A stretch of DNA of 64,000 bases from Methanococcoides alaskense (GCF_031454185.1 NZ_JAVDQI010000002.1:186001-250000), one strand, 5' to 3'. Positions 19,141 to 28,654 are shown, counted from the first letter of the stretch. Notes: generated by a model not told the origin, from the letters alone. A program made the numbers and translations.

Positions 19141-19345
19141 CTACGTCGATTCACACAACAATCCGCAATCATCTGATATAATAATCTCTTCACTCCCACC
19201 ATTATAAGTTGCAACCCTGCAGGCTTCCCACAAGCCATTGCTTCGATCAGACCTCCTCCTAGTCCCTCAAACCCGGCAATACAAACACAGTACAAGCATT
19301 CATTAAGATGGCCATCTCATCGTGTAGATCGGTACCTCTAAACTC
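19141..19345 (-). pseudogene. C-terminal remnant of a family-4 glycosyltransferase
   Basis: Reading leftwards, the sequence gives DLHDEMAILMNACTVFVLPG, then after a shift EGLGGGLIEAMACGKPA, then after another shift VATYNGGSEEIIISDDCGLL and a TAG. Together these match the donor-binding end of a GT4 glycosyltransferase (a conserved EGLG..LIEAMACGKP region). No 5' part remains. It is followed upstream by an intact GT4 gene (19400-20506) whose sequence is different, so the fragment is a separate decayed gene and not a duplicate tail. Confidence 0.7.
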
Positions 19346-19399
19346 TAATTAATCCACAACTATGCCTAATTTTAATCCAATTTCAAAGTTTCTAAATGC

Positions 19400-20506
19400 T
19401 TATTTTGAGATCGCATTAATGATAGTATTCCACACGTTTGTCACACTTTCTTCATTCAGGTCGCGAACACTTTTTGCTGCATTATTCGAAAATTCCAATA
19501 AAGTTTCAGGATTTTGCAAAAATTCAAGGATTGCTTCAGCAAATGAAATGTGATCTTGGTAATCATCAATAATAAATCCGTTATATCCATGTTTTATGAT
19601 ATCTGAAACATTTCCACAATTAGAGGAGATGACCGGTAAGCCACAGCTAAGAGCTTCGACAACTGAATAAGGGAAACCTTCTCTTTCGGATGTTAATATC
19701 GACATTTTTCCTTTGTTGTACCAATTCCATGAATTAGATTGATACCCCGCAAAAAATATGTTCTCCATCAGACCAAGTTCTCTAGTAAGCTCTTCTAGCT
19801 TTGTTTTACACTCGCCATCCCCTACTATTGCAACCCTTACCTCCTCATACGTACGTCTTACGATATCAATTGACTTTATTAGTGTCTCAACATGTTTTAC
19901 GCCAGCCAATCTTCCAACAAACACAATGTCATATTCTTTAATAGAATTCACATGCTTAAATTTATTATCTACTGCATGGGGAAGTACAGAAATTGTATCA
20001 TTTTTGACACCTTTATTTTCCAAATATTTTTTGGTATAGCTTCCAGTGACTGTTATAATATCACATTTGTCTAGTATGTGTAAAAATATTTTTGCTGAAA
20101 AATTCAAAGGTGGTAGTGGTCTACAGTATGAGTATTTACCTATTGGACTCCTTCCTGGGGCATAGAGTTCTACAGGTCCTGCAAGTAACGATATTCCCAC
20201 TTTCTTCCTTGTTAATTTGCCTACTACAAATGCTAAAATACCATGTGGGAACATAAGGTAACCATGGATCAACTCTGGTTTTTCCCGAATGGATAGAATG
20301 ATCATTAGCACAAATTTATACAATAAAGCGATTATGGGGATCTTCAAAGTCCAATATGGGGGGCAATGGTACTGAAATTTGTTAATATCAGGGCCTTTTG
20401 TATCTCGTACAACTATCAACTTATCTACTTCATCCAATAATGTTATTGGATAAAGATGGTGCATCATGTTTCTATCGGCCAATTTCAATGTAATTAATAA
20501 TTTCAT
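19400..20506 (-). CDS. Family-4 glycosyltransferase
   Basis: 368 residues from the ATG at 20506, chosen because GGTGATC stands two bases before it; an in-frame ATG at 20539 lies inside the upstream gene. The GT-B layout is clear: ELIHGYLMFPHGILAFVVGKLT in the first half, then YDIVFVGRLAGVKHVETLI, VAIVGDGECKTKLE, IFFAGYQ, SILTSEREGFPYSVVEALSCGLPVI as the family-4 donor motif. It should transfer a sugar from a nucleotide sugar onto a lipid-linked glycan in the cytoplasm. The start lies 11 bases from the CapA stop, so it belongs to a CapK-CapA-GT4 operon read leftwards. Confidence 0.85.
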   Translation of the reverse strand: MKLLITLKLADRNMMHHLYPITLLDEVDKLIVVRDTKGPDINKFQYHCPPYWTLKIPIIALLYKFVLMIILSIREKPELIHGYLMFPHGILAFVVGKLTRKKVGISLLAGPVELYAPGRSPIGKYSYCRPLPPLNFSAKIFLHILDKCDIITVTGSYTKKYLENKGVKNDTISVLPHAVDNKFKHVNSIKEYDIVFVGRLAGVKHVETLIKSIDIVRRTYEEVRVAIVGDGECKTKLEELTRELGLMENIFFAGYQSNSWNWYNKGKMSILTSEREGFPYSVVEALSCGLPVISSNCGNVSDIIKHGYNGFIIDDYQDHISFAEAILEFLQNPETLLEFSNNAAKSVRDLNEESVTNVWNTIINAISK

Positions 20507-20516
20507 AAGATCACCA

Positions 20517-21578
20517 TCATTTTTTGACAAAGTTTTCAAGTATCTGGCATAGGTATGTGAACTTATATCGATAGAAATTTGTAATCAAGTGCTTAACAAG
20601 AGCCAAACGATATTGACCTCTACAATTCCTTACTTCCTCTTGATACGTATCTTTACTAACACATTCTATGAACTCATTATTAATTTTCGACAAGAGGGTA
20701 TCTTTATCTTTCCTATAAAGAGGGCAGGGTTGGTAATGATCATTGATAAATACAGGAATGATCTCGAAATCTACAATACCATTCTTAGAGAATTTACATG
20801 AAAATATCATAGATTCCCTCATTTTCCTTTGCCACATATCAAAAACAAAATTACCCATACTATATACTATAACTCCATTATTGTATCTCTCGACACCCTG
20901 TAACACATGTGGATGATGTCCCAGAATAAGATCTGTACCTGCATCAATTATGTCATGGGCAAGAGAAAATTCGTCTGGTGATGGTTTTCTAACAAATTCA
21001 TTACCCCAATGAAGTGAAACAATCAAAATGTCCACATCATCTTTGACTTTTTTGATATCACTGACAATATCCTGGGGGTCTTCAACAGAGCAATAAGAGG
21101 TTTCATCACGCACAAGACAATAAGCTAGGAAACCAAAAGAAATTCCATTTCGATCTAAAATGACCAAATCCCTGGATCTCTTTTTATTTTCAGACACACC
21201 TACTGTCTTGATGTCACTATTAGATAGTAATTCCTGAGTTCTTATCAGTGATCTCTCGCCATGTTCCAAAATGTGGTTATTCGCTATAGACATCACGTCA
21301 AAGCCTGCAGAAATGAGGCCATCTACCGAGCTTTCTGAACCCCGCAATTGTACCGATTTGATGTTAGCGAGATCGATTTCAACATCGGATAGGACTGATT
21401 CTAAATTTCCAAATGTAATATCTGCTTTTTTTAATATATCTGAAACATTCTCAAATATAAACTCGGATCCTTTTTCTTTGATGAGACTTCCCACACCGTG
21501 ACCAATGCAGATAGGATGGTCTCCCAGCATAACATCGCCAACGGCCATAAGTGTTACAGCATCATTATCTGACATCAT
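20517..21578 (-). CDS. CapA family metallophosphatase-like protein
   Basis: 353 residues matching the CapA/PgsA calcineurin-like fold: AVGDVMLGD (about residues 12-20), TFGNLESVLSD, SIANNHILEHGERS, SLHWGNEF, ILGHHPHVLQGVERY and VYSMGNFVFD. All usual metal-ligand positions are present. In bacteria CapA is needed for poly-gamma-glutamate export or attachment; many archaeal and bacterial homologues lie in polysaccharide loci with unknown substrate. No signal peptide is visible here. Its first codons overlap the end of the adenylating enzyme gene, so the two are translated together. Confidence 0.8.
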   Translation of the reverse strand: MMSDNDAVTLMAVGDVMLGDHPICIGHGVGSLIKEKGSEFIFENVSDILKKADITFGNLESVLSDVEIDLANIKSVQLRGSESSVDGLISAGFDVMSIANNHILEHGERSLIRTQELLSNSDIKTVGVSENKKRSRDLVILDRNGISFGFLAYCLVRDETSYCSVEDPQDIVSDIKKVKDDVDILIVSLHWGNEFVRKPSPDEFSLAHDIIDAGTDLILGHHPHVLQGVERYNNGVIVYSMGNFVFDMWQRKMRESMIFSCKFSKNGIVDFEIIPVFINDHYQPCPLYRKDKDTLLSKINNEFIECVSKDTYQEEVRNCRGQYRLALVKHLITNFYRYKFTYLCQILENFVKK

Positions 21579-22906
21579 ACCAGCTCAGAGATGATAAACT
21601 TGTACTTTCCAGCTTTTGTCCTTTCTATCTCATCAACGAACCTGAATTCAACGTCCCATTCGTTGGACTTACTTTTAATGATCTCTCTGATCATGTCCAG
21701 TTGTTTTTCATCAAAACTATCGTCTGTTACGATCTTGATGACAAGCTTATCAACCTTTGTCTGTACTACCTGATATTCTTTTATACCCTTTCCATATTCC
21801 CAGAAAATATATAGCAGAAAATATCCATGAACATGCCTTCCGTCAGGAGTTAACAGAATATCAACAGTCCGCCCCATGACTTCTTTCAACAACTTGGATT
21901 TTCTTCCACAACCACATTCGTCATTGAGAAGATGTCCTATATCTCCCGTATCATACCTGATGAAAGGCATCGCATAATTATGAAGACTCGTTGCCAGGAT
22001 CCTTCCAATACCCTCTTCCAGCTGCCTGCCATCATCATCCACAATTTCCATAATGCTTCGTTCGGTATCTATATGCAGTCCATTGTGTTCTGCACATTCG
22101 TAAGCACCCACCCCACCATCGTTCAGACCATAGGCATCATAGACCTCACATCCAAACCTATCTTCAATGTTTTTCCGCATGTGGGGCATCAGTTTCTCTG
22201 CAGTAGTGAAAACTGCCTGAGGTGTGGGGATGTCAACATTGTTCTCATTAATGAAATTAGCAAAAAAATTAACCGATGAAGCATAACCCCTTATAAATTT
22301 AGGTTTGAATGAATTGATGACGTTTGCATATTGTTGCATATCCTTAGGACCCATATCAAACGCAGATAGTTTGCGAATATTCCTTGAGACCTCATGAGCT
22401 TTGTTGACCACAATAGATTTGGTTCCGACATCCAAAGAGGAACCTGCCAGAAATACCATCCGATCTCCAAGTTCGTAATCAGCATACCCCCATCCACGAT
22501 AGAGCATTGCACCGGATAAAAAACGATCATATTTCAACAGCCTGTATCGAAAGGGAGTCCCCGTAGATCCACCTGTTGAATCCGTGTAGTATCTCATTGT
22601 GTCCAGATCGACTGGCTTGAAATCCTCCCAGTTGTCTTTGATAGTGTCTTTGGTAAGAGTCGGAATTTTTTCAAGGTCTTCGATCGTCTTAATGTCAGAT
22701 GGTGTAAGTCTCAGCTCATTGAATAGTTTGTGATAGTATGGAACATTGTCGTATGCAAAACTAATCATGTGCCTCAGTTGTTTTTCCTGATCTGTTTTTA
22801 GCTCAGAGTAGGGGTTAAACTGTGAGTGTACCACACGTTTGTATGTGGAATAAAAGTTAACCTCTCCTAAAAGATGGGCAAATATGAATAATGGTTTATG
22901 GTACAT
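21575..22906 (-). CDS. CapK / phenylacetate-CoA ligase-like adenylating enzyme
   Basis: 443 residues of the ANL superfamily, CapK branch. The phosphate-binding loop is STGGSTGTPFRY (about residues 111-122). YGLNDGG, IRYDTGDIGHL and GRTVDILLTPDGRHVHGYF follow in order. These enzymes activate a carboxylic acid as acyl-AMP; members in capsule loci are thought to modify sugars or join amino acids to them, with no settled reaction. The frame also opens at a TTG at 22921, but the ATG at 22906 aligns better. No ribosome binding site is visible, so the transcript may be leaderless. The stop overlaps the CapA start. Confidence 0.75.
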   Translation of the reverse strand: MYHKPLFIFAHLLGEVNFYSTYKRVVHSQFNPYSELKTDQEKQLRHMISFAYDNVPYYHKLFNELRLTPSDIKTIEDLEKIPTLTKDTIKDNWEDFKPVDLDTMRYYTDSTGGSTGTPFRYRLLKYDRFLSGAMLYRGWGYADYELGDRMVFLAGSSLDVGTKSIVVNKAHEVSRNIRKLSAFDMGPKDMQQYANVINSFKPKFIRGYASSVNFFANFINENNVDIPTPQAVFTTAEKLMPHMRKNIEDRFGCEVYDAYGLNDGGVGAYECAEHNGLHIDTERSIMEIVDDDGRQLEEGIGRILATSLHNYAMPFIRYDTGDIGHLLNDECGCGRKSKLLKEVMGRTVDILLTPDGRHVHGYFLLYIFWEYGKGIKEYQVVQTKVDKLVIKIVTDDSFDEKQLDMIREIIKSKSNEWDVEFRFVDEIERTKAGKYKFIISELV

Positions 22907-23076
22907 AGTATTAAGTAACAATTAATATTTTATTAGTTTCCTATCATTTTAAGGATTTCCCCTAAGACGGCTTTGTGTAGAAATGGTTATATTATGTATG
23001 GGTTTATGCGATGAAATCCATTGGTCTTCGGTTAAGGAGTCTTTTAACTTATTGCTAATGGTTTTGGACACTAACA

Positions 23077-23362
23077 ACTAACTGCACTTGTAGGATTTAA
23101 CTACGAAGTGGTCTCATTTTGCTGGTTTTATCACTTGCATATTTTTCATTGGGTTCTGTATATGGGTGCTATTTATCACGATTCTTCTCTTAGCCCATGA
23201 CATATGTATGTATTTTGACAACTATCTGCACTTATAGAATTTAACTACGAAGTAATCTAATAATGCTGGTTTTATCACTGGTATATTTTTTATTGAGTTC
23301 TGTTTATAGGTTCTATTTATTACGATTCTTCTCTTAATATTAACGTATGGATATATCTTGAC
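23077..23362. repeat. Imperfect tandem duplication, about 143-base unit
   Basis: Two units (23077-23219 and 23220-23362) share the blocks ctgcactt, gatttaactacgaagt or atttaactacgaagt, gctggttttatcact, and attacgattcttctctta-like ends at the same spacing of 143 bases. The repeat is noncoding in both directions and lies upstream of the secreted cohesin-dockerin gene. It may be a duplicated regulatory segment or an old mobile scar. Unit boundaries are approximate. Confidence 0.6.
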
Positions 23363-23567
23363 CACAATAGGCATACTCCGGGACAGTGTGTTCTCAAATA
23401 CAAGAATTGTGAACACAACACTCATATCAGTGTACATAAAAAACGTTATTCGGTAAATATGATGGTGACGGAAATTCACAACACTTATATCGAATAAAAA
23501 CCCTGAGCTTCACATCATATATATCTAAAACCAATATAAAAGTCTTAAATAAACATATGTGGTAATC

Positions 23568-26500
23568 ATGAAAAAGCTAAATATCTTGTTAATAGTATCA
23601 TTCATTTTGTTACTAACGATTCCGACTGTTTTGGGTAGTACTGCCCCGATCGTATATGTTGCCACAGATGGCAGCGGTGATTATAACACGGATGGGACAG
23701 CAGACGAAGTTCAGATCAACCAGGCAACTGCGTTTGTGAATGCTCATCCTGAATATGATACTGTGTACATCAAAGCTGGCAATTATGAAATAGCAAATAC
23801 TGTCATATTCTATTCAAATATGAACTTGCAGGGTGCAGGTGTAGATGACACTATCATAACATTGGTAGATGAATGTATGTTTCCGCAATACAAATCATTG
23901 TTTGAACCTGCTACACGTGCGGCACATAATTTTAAGATCCATGATTTTCAAGTAGATGGAAACTACTTTGCACAAAAGTATGTAAGGACTGTGTATGGTG
24001 AGCCTGCTGTTCACGGGCGGAGTTTCATGGATGGGTTTGGATTTCGGCATAACGGTCCTAATGGCGATCGTAGTGACCCGTATGATTTCGAGATATATAA
24101 CATGGAAATCCATCATATAGCAAATGATGGAATTAAGATCAACGGCGACGGAAAACCCGCTAATATGAACATCCATGACAATGAATTTTATTGGACAGGT
24201 CATGATGACATATATATACATGGATCTGATGGTGTTTACATTCACGATAATCTCGTTTCAGTTCTAAATGGTGATTGTGGTTTCAGAATAGAGAACACAG
24301 ATAATGTTGTGATCACTAACAATATAATGCAGACCGATCCATCTGCATTACATGGATTGTCTGCGATCTATCTATCTCTTACTGGAGCTTCATACACATG
24401 TCAAAATTATGAAATTTCATATAATGAAATAAAAACCCATCAAGAATTTGGTGTGGTTGTTTGTAACCGTGTGACAGGAACCCCCGCACTTGATAAAGCA
24501 AGTGATCTGTATATTCATCATAATTTGATCTACGACTCAACAGGTTATGGCTCACACAGTGGTGGGATCCAGATAAATGGTTGGGACAACACAGTAATTG
24601 AAAACAATGTGATCGATAGTAGTGAGGGAGATGGGATCATCACCCGTAACAGATTTGGAATGGGTAGCACAACCGGCTACAAGATATATATCAGAAACAA
24701 TATCATCACTGGCTCAAATTATAACAGTGCTTTCTCATCAAGTGGGTATGGGATCAATAATTATCTTGACTCAAGGCATGATCTTATCCTGGAGAACAAC
24801 AATGTATGGGACAACGAAAAAGGTAATTACCGCAATGTCGGTTCATATGCATCCGATCTCAATGTCGATCCATTGTTCGTTGATCGAGCAAATCATGATT
24901 ACCGTCTAAGATCGAATTCACCGATAATTGATGCAGGTATAGGTGTGTATGGAAGTGATGATTCTAAACCAGCACCAAGTAACACAGCACCCGTCCTGAA
25001 CGCGATCGGTGACAGGACAGTGGATGAAGGAAGCACCTTAATCTCTACTGTCAGTGCCACAGATGTTAACGGTGATAGTCTTGCTTACTCAGCCACTGGT
25101 CTCCCATCTGGTGCAAGCATTGGAAGTTCCACAGGTGCTTTCAGCTGGACACCATCCGAAGGTCAGGAAGGTACCCATTCTGTCACATTTGAAGTAACGG
25201 ATGGTCAGCTCACTGATTCTGAAGAAGTTACCATAACTGTAATTAGAAACACTGCTACAGCACCAAGTCTGGTTTATGACAACCGACTGCGCGAATCAAC
25301 TCCTGATACTACCCTTGCAGAGGACAATTATATTGACATAGGGCACTTTGATGGTACAGGTCGTTATAGGGATGTCATGTGGTTTAACCTAAGTACGTAT
25401 AACACCACTGACACAGTCTCTGATGCAACCCTTTCATTATATTGGTACTATCCTGAGAACAGTCCACGTAACCAGGACACTGTTGTAGAGATCTACAGAG
25501 CAGCTGACTGGAATTCTGATGATGTAAGCTGGAACAACAAGGCAGCTGGCACTCCATGGAACAACGCGGGTGGGGATTGGTTCGATGTGAACAATGTAGC
25601 CCAGGGCAGTGAGCCTTATGCATCAATAACGTTTGATGCAAATGATCTGCCTGATAACAGGTACTATGAGTTCGATATCACAGAACTGGTGCAGGATTAT
25701 GTCAGTGGTGAATACGACAACACCGGTTTCTTCCTCAAGGCACAAAATGAGCATGACAACTATATTGCATTCTACAGTTCTGACTGGAGCAATGAGAACC
25801 AGAGGCCAAAGCTCACCATCGGTCATGCAACAGAAAGCGATTCTGTAATTGGACCTGCGAATCCATCAATCACTCCTGTCCACCTTTTAGCTTCATCGGA
25901 TCAGGTAACTCCTGGTGAAACCTTCACGGTGGATGTTTTGATCGATCCTGCAGTACCAATAACAGGGGCTCAGTTAGATCTTCTTTTTGATGGTTCAAAG
26001 CTGACAGCAGGAAGTGTAACAGAAGGTAACCTTTTCGATCAGAACGGTGCTTCCACGTTTTTCAGCAGTGGAATAATGCTAAACAATGATGGCAAGATCG
26101 AAGAAGTCTACTCCTCAATTATCGGCTCGGAAAGTGTCACATCCCAGGGTGTGATGGCTACGATCAGCATGACAGCAGGAAGTGCTACAGGCATGGCAGA
26201 AATTGATCTGGCCAATGTGGTTATCAGTGATACCAATTCAAATCTCATGCCTTTCACAACTTCAAAAGCAACCGTGCTCGTTGATACAGCACCAGTTATT
26301 GATCAAATTGGTGCAAAGTATGTTGATGAAACAAGTACGCTTACATTTGCAGTCAGTGCTACAGATGCGGATGGCGATATTCTGATATACTCGGCAGCAG
26401 GCCTTCCGGTCGGTGCAAGCTTTGATTCCGCATCAGGTGAATTCATATGGACGCCTTCAGAGGGTCAGGCAGGTACTTATGTTGTCACTTCAGAGGTAAC

Positions 26501-26732
26501 AGATGGATATCTTGCTGACTCAGAATCCTTTACTATAAAAGTAAATGCCGCCTATCCACGCGCGGATGTGAATGAAGATGGAATCGTTAATATTCTGGAC
26601 ATCACACTGGTTGGCCAGAATATCGGCAGCTCTGCGGAGAGTGACCCACGCTGTGATGTTAACCAGGATGGTCTAATTAACATCCTGGATCTCACAGCAG
26701 TTGCACAGAATTTTGGTGATATTGTAAATTGA
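23568..26732 (+). CDS. Large secreted protein: beta-helix, DNRLRE, cohesin and dockerin domains
   Basis: About 1054 residues. A signal peptide (1-24, ending VLGST) is followed by a right-handed beta-helix (about 30-450), a cadherin/He_PIG-like domain (about 467-560, LNAIGDRTVDEGSTL), a DNRLRE/disaggregatase-type domain (about 567-750), and a cohesin-like domain (about 770-905, TPGETFTVDVLIDP). A second He_PIG domain (about 908-998) precedes a dockerin with two calcium loops (DVNEDGIVNILDITLV and DVNQDGLINILDLTAV). Cohesin and dockerin bind each other in cellulosomes, so this protein could chain with itself or partners at the cell surface. The ATG at 23568 follows GTGGTAATC. DNRLRE domains are known from methanosarcinal aggregation-related proteins. 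A strong terminator follows. Confidence 0.85.
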   Translation: MKKLNILLIVSFILLLTIPTVLGSTAPIVYVATDGSGDYNTDGTADEVQINQATAFVNAHPEYDTVYIKAGNYEIANTVIFYSNMNLQGAGVDDTIITLVDECMFPQYKSLFEPATRAAHNFKIHDFQVDGNYFAQKYVRTVYGEPAVHGRSFMDGFGFRHNGPNGDRSDPYDFEIYNMEIHHIANDGIKINGDGKPANMNIHDNEFYWTGHDDIYIHGSDGVYIHDNLVSVLNGDCGFRIENTDNVVITNNIMQTDPSALHGLSAIYLSLTGASYTCQNYEISYNEIKTHQEFGVVVCNRVTGTPALDKASDLYIHHNLIYDSTGYGSHSGGIQINGWDNTVIENNVIDSSEGDGIITRNRFGMGSTTGYKIYIRNNIITGSNYNSAFSSSGYGINNYLDSRHDLILENNNVWDNEKGNYRNVGSYASDLNVDPLFVDRANHDYRLRSNSPIIDAGIGVYGSDDSKPAPSNTAPVLNAIGDRTVDEGSTLISTVSATDVNGDSLAYSATGLPSGASIGSSTGAFSWTPSEGQEGTHSVTFEVTDGQLTDSEEVTITVIRNTATAPSLVYDNRLRESTPDTTLAEDNYIDIGHFDGTGRYRDVMWFNLSTYNTTDTVSDATLSLYWYYPENSPRNQDTVVEIYRAADWNSDDVSWNNKAAGTPWNNAGGDWFDVNNVAQGSEPYASITFDANDLPDNRYYEFDITELVQDYVSGEYDNTGFFLKAQNEHDNYIAFYSSDWSNENQRPKLTIGHATESDSVIGPANPSITPVHLLASSDQVTPGETFTVDVLIDPAVPITGAQLDLLFDGSKLTAGSVTEGNLFDQNGASTFFSSGIMLNNDGKIEEVYSSIIGSESVTSQGVMATISMTAGSATGMAEIDLANVVISDTNSNLMPFTTSKATVLVDTAPVIDQIGAKYVDETSTLTFAVSATDADGDILIYSAAGLPVGASFDSASGEFIWTPSEGQAGTYVVTSEVTDGYLADSESFTIKVNAAYPRADVNEDGIVNILDITLVGQNIGSSAESDPRCDVNQDGLINILDLTAVAQNFGDIVN

Positions 26733-26757
26733 GGCGCAAATCTTGCGCCATCCTTTT
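26733..26757 (+). terminator. Hairpin terminator of the cohesin-dockerin gene
   Basis: Directly behind the stop codon is a perfect 7-base stem, GGCGCAA and TTGCGCC, with the loop ATC, followed by ATCCTTTTT. The hairpin plus U-run has the form of an intrinsic terminator for the rightward transcript. Confidence 0.7.
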
Positions 26758-27682
26758 TATTTATACCTAATGAATCTGAATTGTTTTTTTCTCGAGGGGA
26801 TGTTCTTGTCGGCTTAGACTGGAGAGATTTATTAGCTAATCTGAAATCTTCCTTATCAAAACAATCCCTGATCGATTTTTATCTTCAAATGTTCTACCTA
26901 TTAACATGGTTTATCCAACAGCATGCTATTTTTTTTGTACTTTGCATCAGTGCGATTGTGATCAATGCAAACTTTGCAGCACTCCTTCGTAAAGAACTTT
27001 CATCCCGAAATGGTCTGCAAATTCTGTTGCTGCTTTTTGTGGGGGATTTTTTGCACTGTCTCTGGACCTCATGGTCGTTTATAATATCCTTGTAAATGGT
27101 ACTTTGCAACAGCTGGATCGGTCCCATCGCAAAGCATTCACTACTCTTCAGCTCTTCTGCATTCATATTTGGAGCATTTGTCGGATATGTAGTATATCGA
27201 AATTTTGGGAGGCTGTATATATGAGATTTAATGCCGTTTCCATGTCTCTTGCACATCTCTTGCTGGATGATCTTGCCAGATAATGGACTATTTTTATCCG
27301 ATATACAAGCAACCAATCTGCATATTTTCGTATGTGAATGCGGAATTTGCAAGTGTTGACTTCGTTCATTACCTGCTGACATGCTATCTATCGATTATTT
27401 TGATATGCTCTGTGATAATGATGGCATTGGTTGCATTGAATCATCTTGGTTTTGAGGTCAGGTACAGGTCAGAAAAGTGATCTCATCTGTATCTGAAATT
27501 ATTATGTGACCCTGAAAAGAAGCAAAATGATAAGCGACTTTATTGATAAATGTCGTGTCATATCAAAAAAGAAGGGTGTAGGCCAGATCAAATATCCAAC
27601 AAAAAAATGACGAGGGGTATAAAATATACTGCATAACTCTGTTTCTATATTTTAACTATATGAAATGGCTGTTCATATAAGC
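26758..27682. other. Region of about 0.9 kb without a recognisable intact gene
   Basis: Several mid-size open frames exist on both strands (plus 26781-27095, 27283-27480; minus 26894-27382) but none has a good ribosome binding site, a typical composition or a known motif. Plus-strand hydrophobic stretches (YLLTWFIQQHAIFFVLCISA, AFIFGAFVGYVVYRNFG, LTCYLSIILICSVIMMALVA) appear in different frames. That could be a membrane-protein gene broken by frameshifts. It lies between a strong terminator and another gene remnant, which supports decay. Confidence 0.35.
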
Positions 27683-27862
27683 CCTTCCAATTTCTTGTAA
27701 ACGAAACCCCTATTGACATACTCATCAGGTCTACAACATTCCTGCCATCAATGATGGTCGGATGTTCCTTGCCTGTGGGGATTTCAACTGGGCTGGGTCA
27801 AATTTGAAGTAATCTGAATTCCCGGTCATGACAGCCACAACATCAGCGTCCGAAACAATCGT
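27683..27862 (-). pseudogene. C-terminal remnant of a nucleotide-sugar dehydrogenase
   Basis: Read leftwards, three frames give DADVVAVMTGNSDYFKFDPA, then GKEHPTIIDGRNVVD, then NRGFVYKKLEGLI and a stop. They align with the end of the intact dehydrogenase at 33366-34784 (DADAVVILTGHSEYFKLSPA, QPVIVDGRNVIDP, GGFVYRGIGRGDV). At least two frameshifts separate the parts, and the N-terminal 85 percent of the gene is gone. It is the relic of a second UDP-sugar dehydrogenase, probably replaced when the SDR/NadE-like block arrived or was rearranged. Confidence 0.75.
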
Positions 27863-27895
27863 CTAATATCTGTGAAGAAAGTCACTGGTGGTCGA

Positions 27896-28654
27896 TCACA
27901 TCATCTGACATCCATCCACCACAATGACCTCTCCGCTGACATAACTTCCAAGATCCGAACTCAAAAACAATATTACTTTTGCGACATCTTCCGGCGTACC
28001 GATACGTCCAAGGGCAATATTGGACATCATTTTTTCTCGAATATCAGTTTTAATATCTTTTATAAGGTTGGTCTCAATAAGACCTGGTGCAATAGCATTG
28101 ACCGTTATCCCATATCTGCCCAGTTCCTTCGCTGCGGATCTTGTAAATCCGACCACTGCCGCCTTGCTTGCTGAATATACTGTCTGCCCGGCATTCCCTT
28201 TGAGTCCTATGGTGGACGATAAATTGATGATCCTTCCCGACCCCTGCTTCCTCATTATATTCGATGCATATCTGGTACACAGGAACGTTCCCTTCAGATT
28301 GATCCCGATGGTACGGTCGAACATTTCCATATTAGTTAGCATCAGAAGGTTGTTTCGCATGATCCCTGCGTTGTTTATCAACACATCAAGTTTGGAATGT
28401 TCCTCCTTGATAGATTCGAACATGGCCTTGACATCGTCTTCTGATGAGACATCGGCCTTGATCATCGAAGCGTTAAGCCCCTTCCGACGGATCAGGTCCA
28501 TCAGTTCAGCTGCCCGTTCCTCACTCTTGTTATAGTTAATGATCACGTGTGCATTGTTCTCTGCTGCAATCAAGGCTGTAGCTCTTCCAATTCCCCTGCT
28601 CGCTCCTGTGACGAGTACCACTTTGTCTGTAAGCATTTTTCTTCCGTGACTCAT
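27896..28654 (-). CDS. SDR ketoreductase (FabG-like)
   Basis: 252 residues of the classical short-chain dehydrogenase family. The NAD(P)-binding motif VTGASRGIGRA is at about residues 15-25, NNAG at about 90, and the catalytic Ser-Tyr-Lys set is in NLSSTIGLKG and VYSASKAAVVGF. The closest well-known relatives are 3-oxoacyl-ACP reductases. Here a carrier protein and its activating enzyme are encoded upstream in the same operon, so reduction of a carrier-bound keto group is a fair hypothesis; sugar or CoA-thioester substrates are possible. Its start overlaps the previous gene's stop by four bases. Confidence 0.8.
   Translation of the reverse strand: MSHGRKMLTDKVVLVTGASRGIGRATALIAAENNAHVIINYNKSEERAAELMDLIRRKGLNASMIKADVSSEDDVKAMFESIKEEHSKLDVLINNAGIMRNNLLMLTNMEMFDRTIGINLKGTFLCTRYASNIMRKQGSGRIINLSSTIGLKGNAGQTVYSASKAAVVGFTRSAAKELGRYGITVNAIAPGLIETNLIKDIKTDIREKMMSNIALGRIGTPEDVAKVILFLSSDLGSYVSGEVIVVDGCQMM

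Noticed and set aside
26894..27382. Minus-strand frame of 162 codons
   Set aside because: Unusual amino-acid composition, no binding site, no motif; it is antisense to hydrophobic stretches that look like a decayed gene on the other strand.
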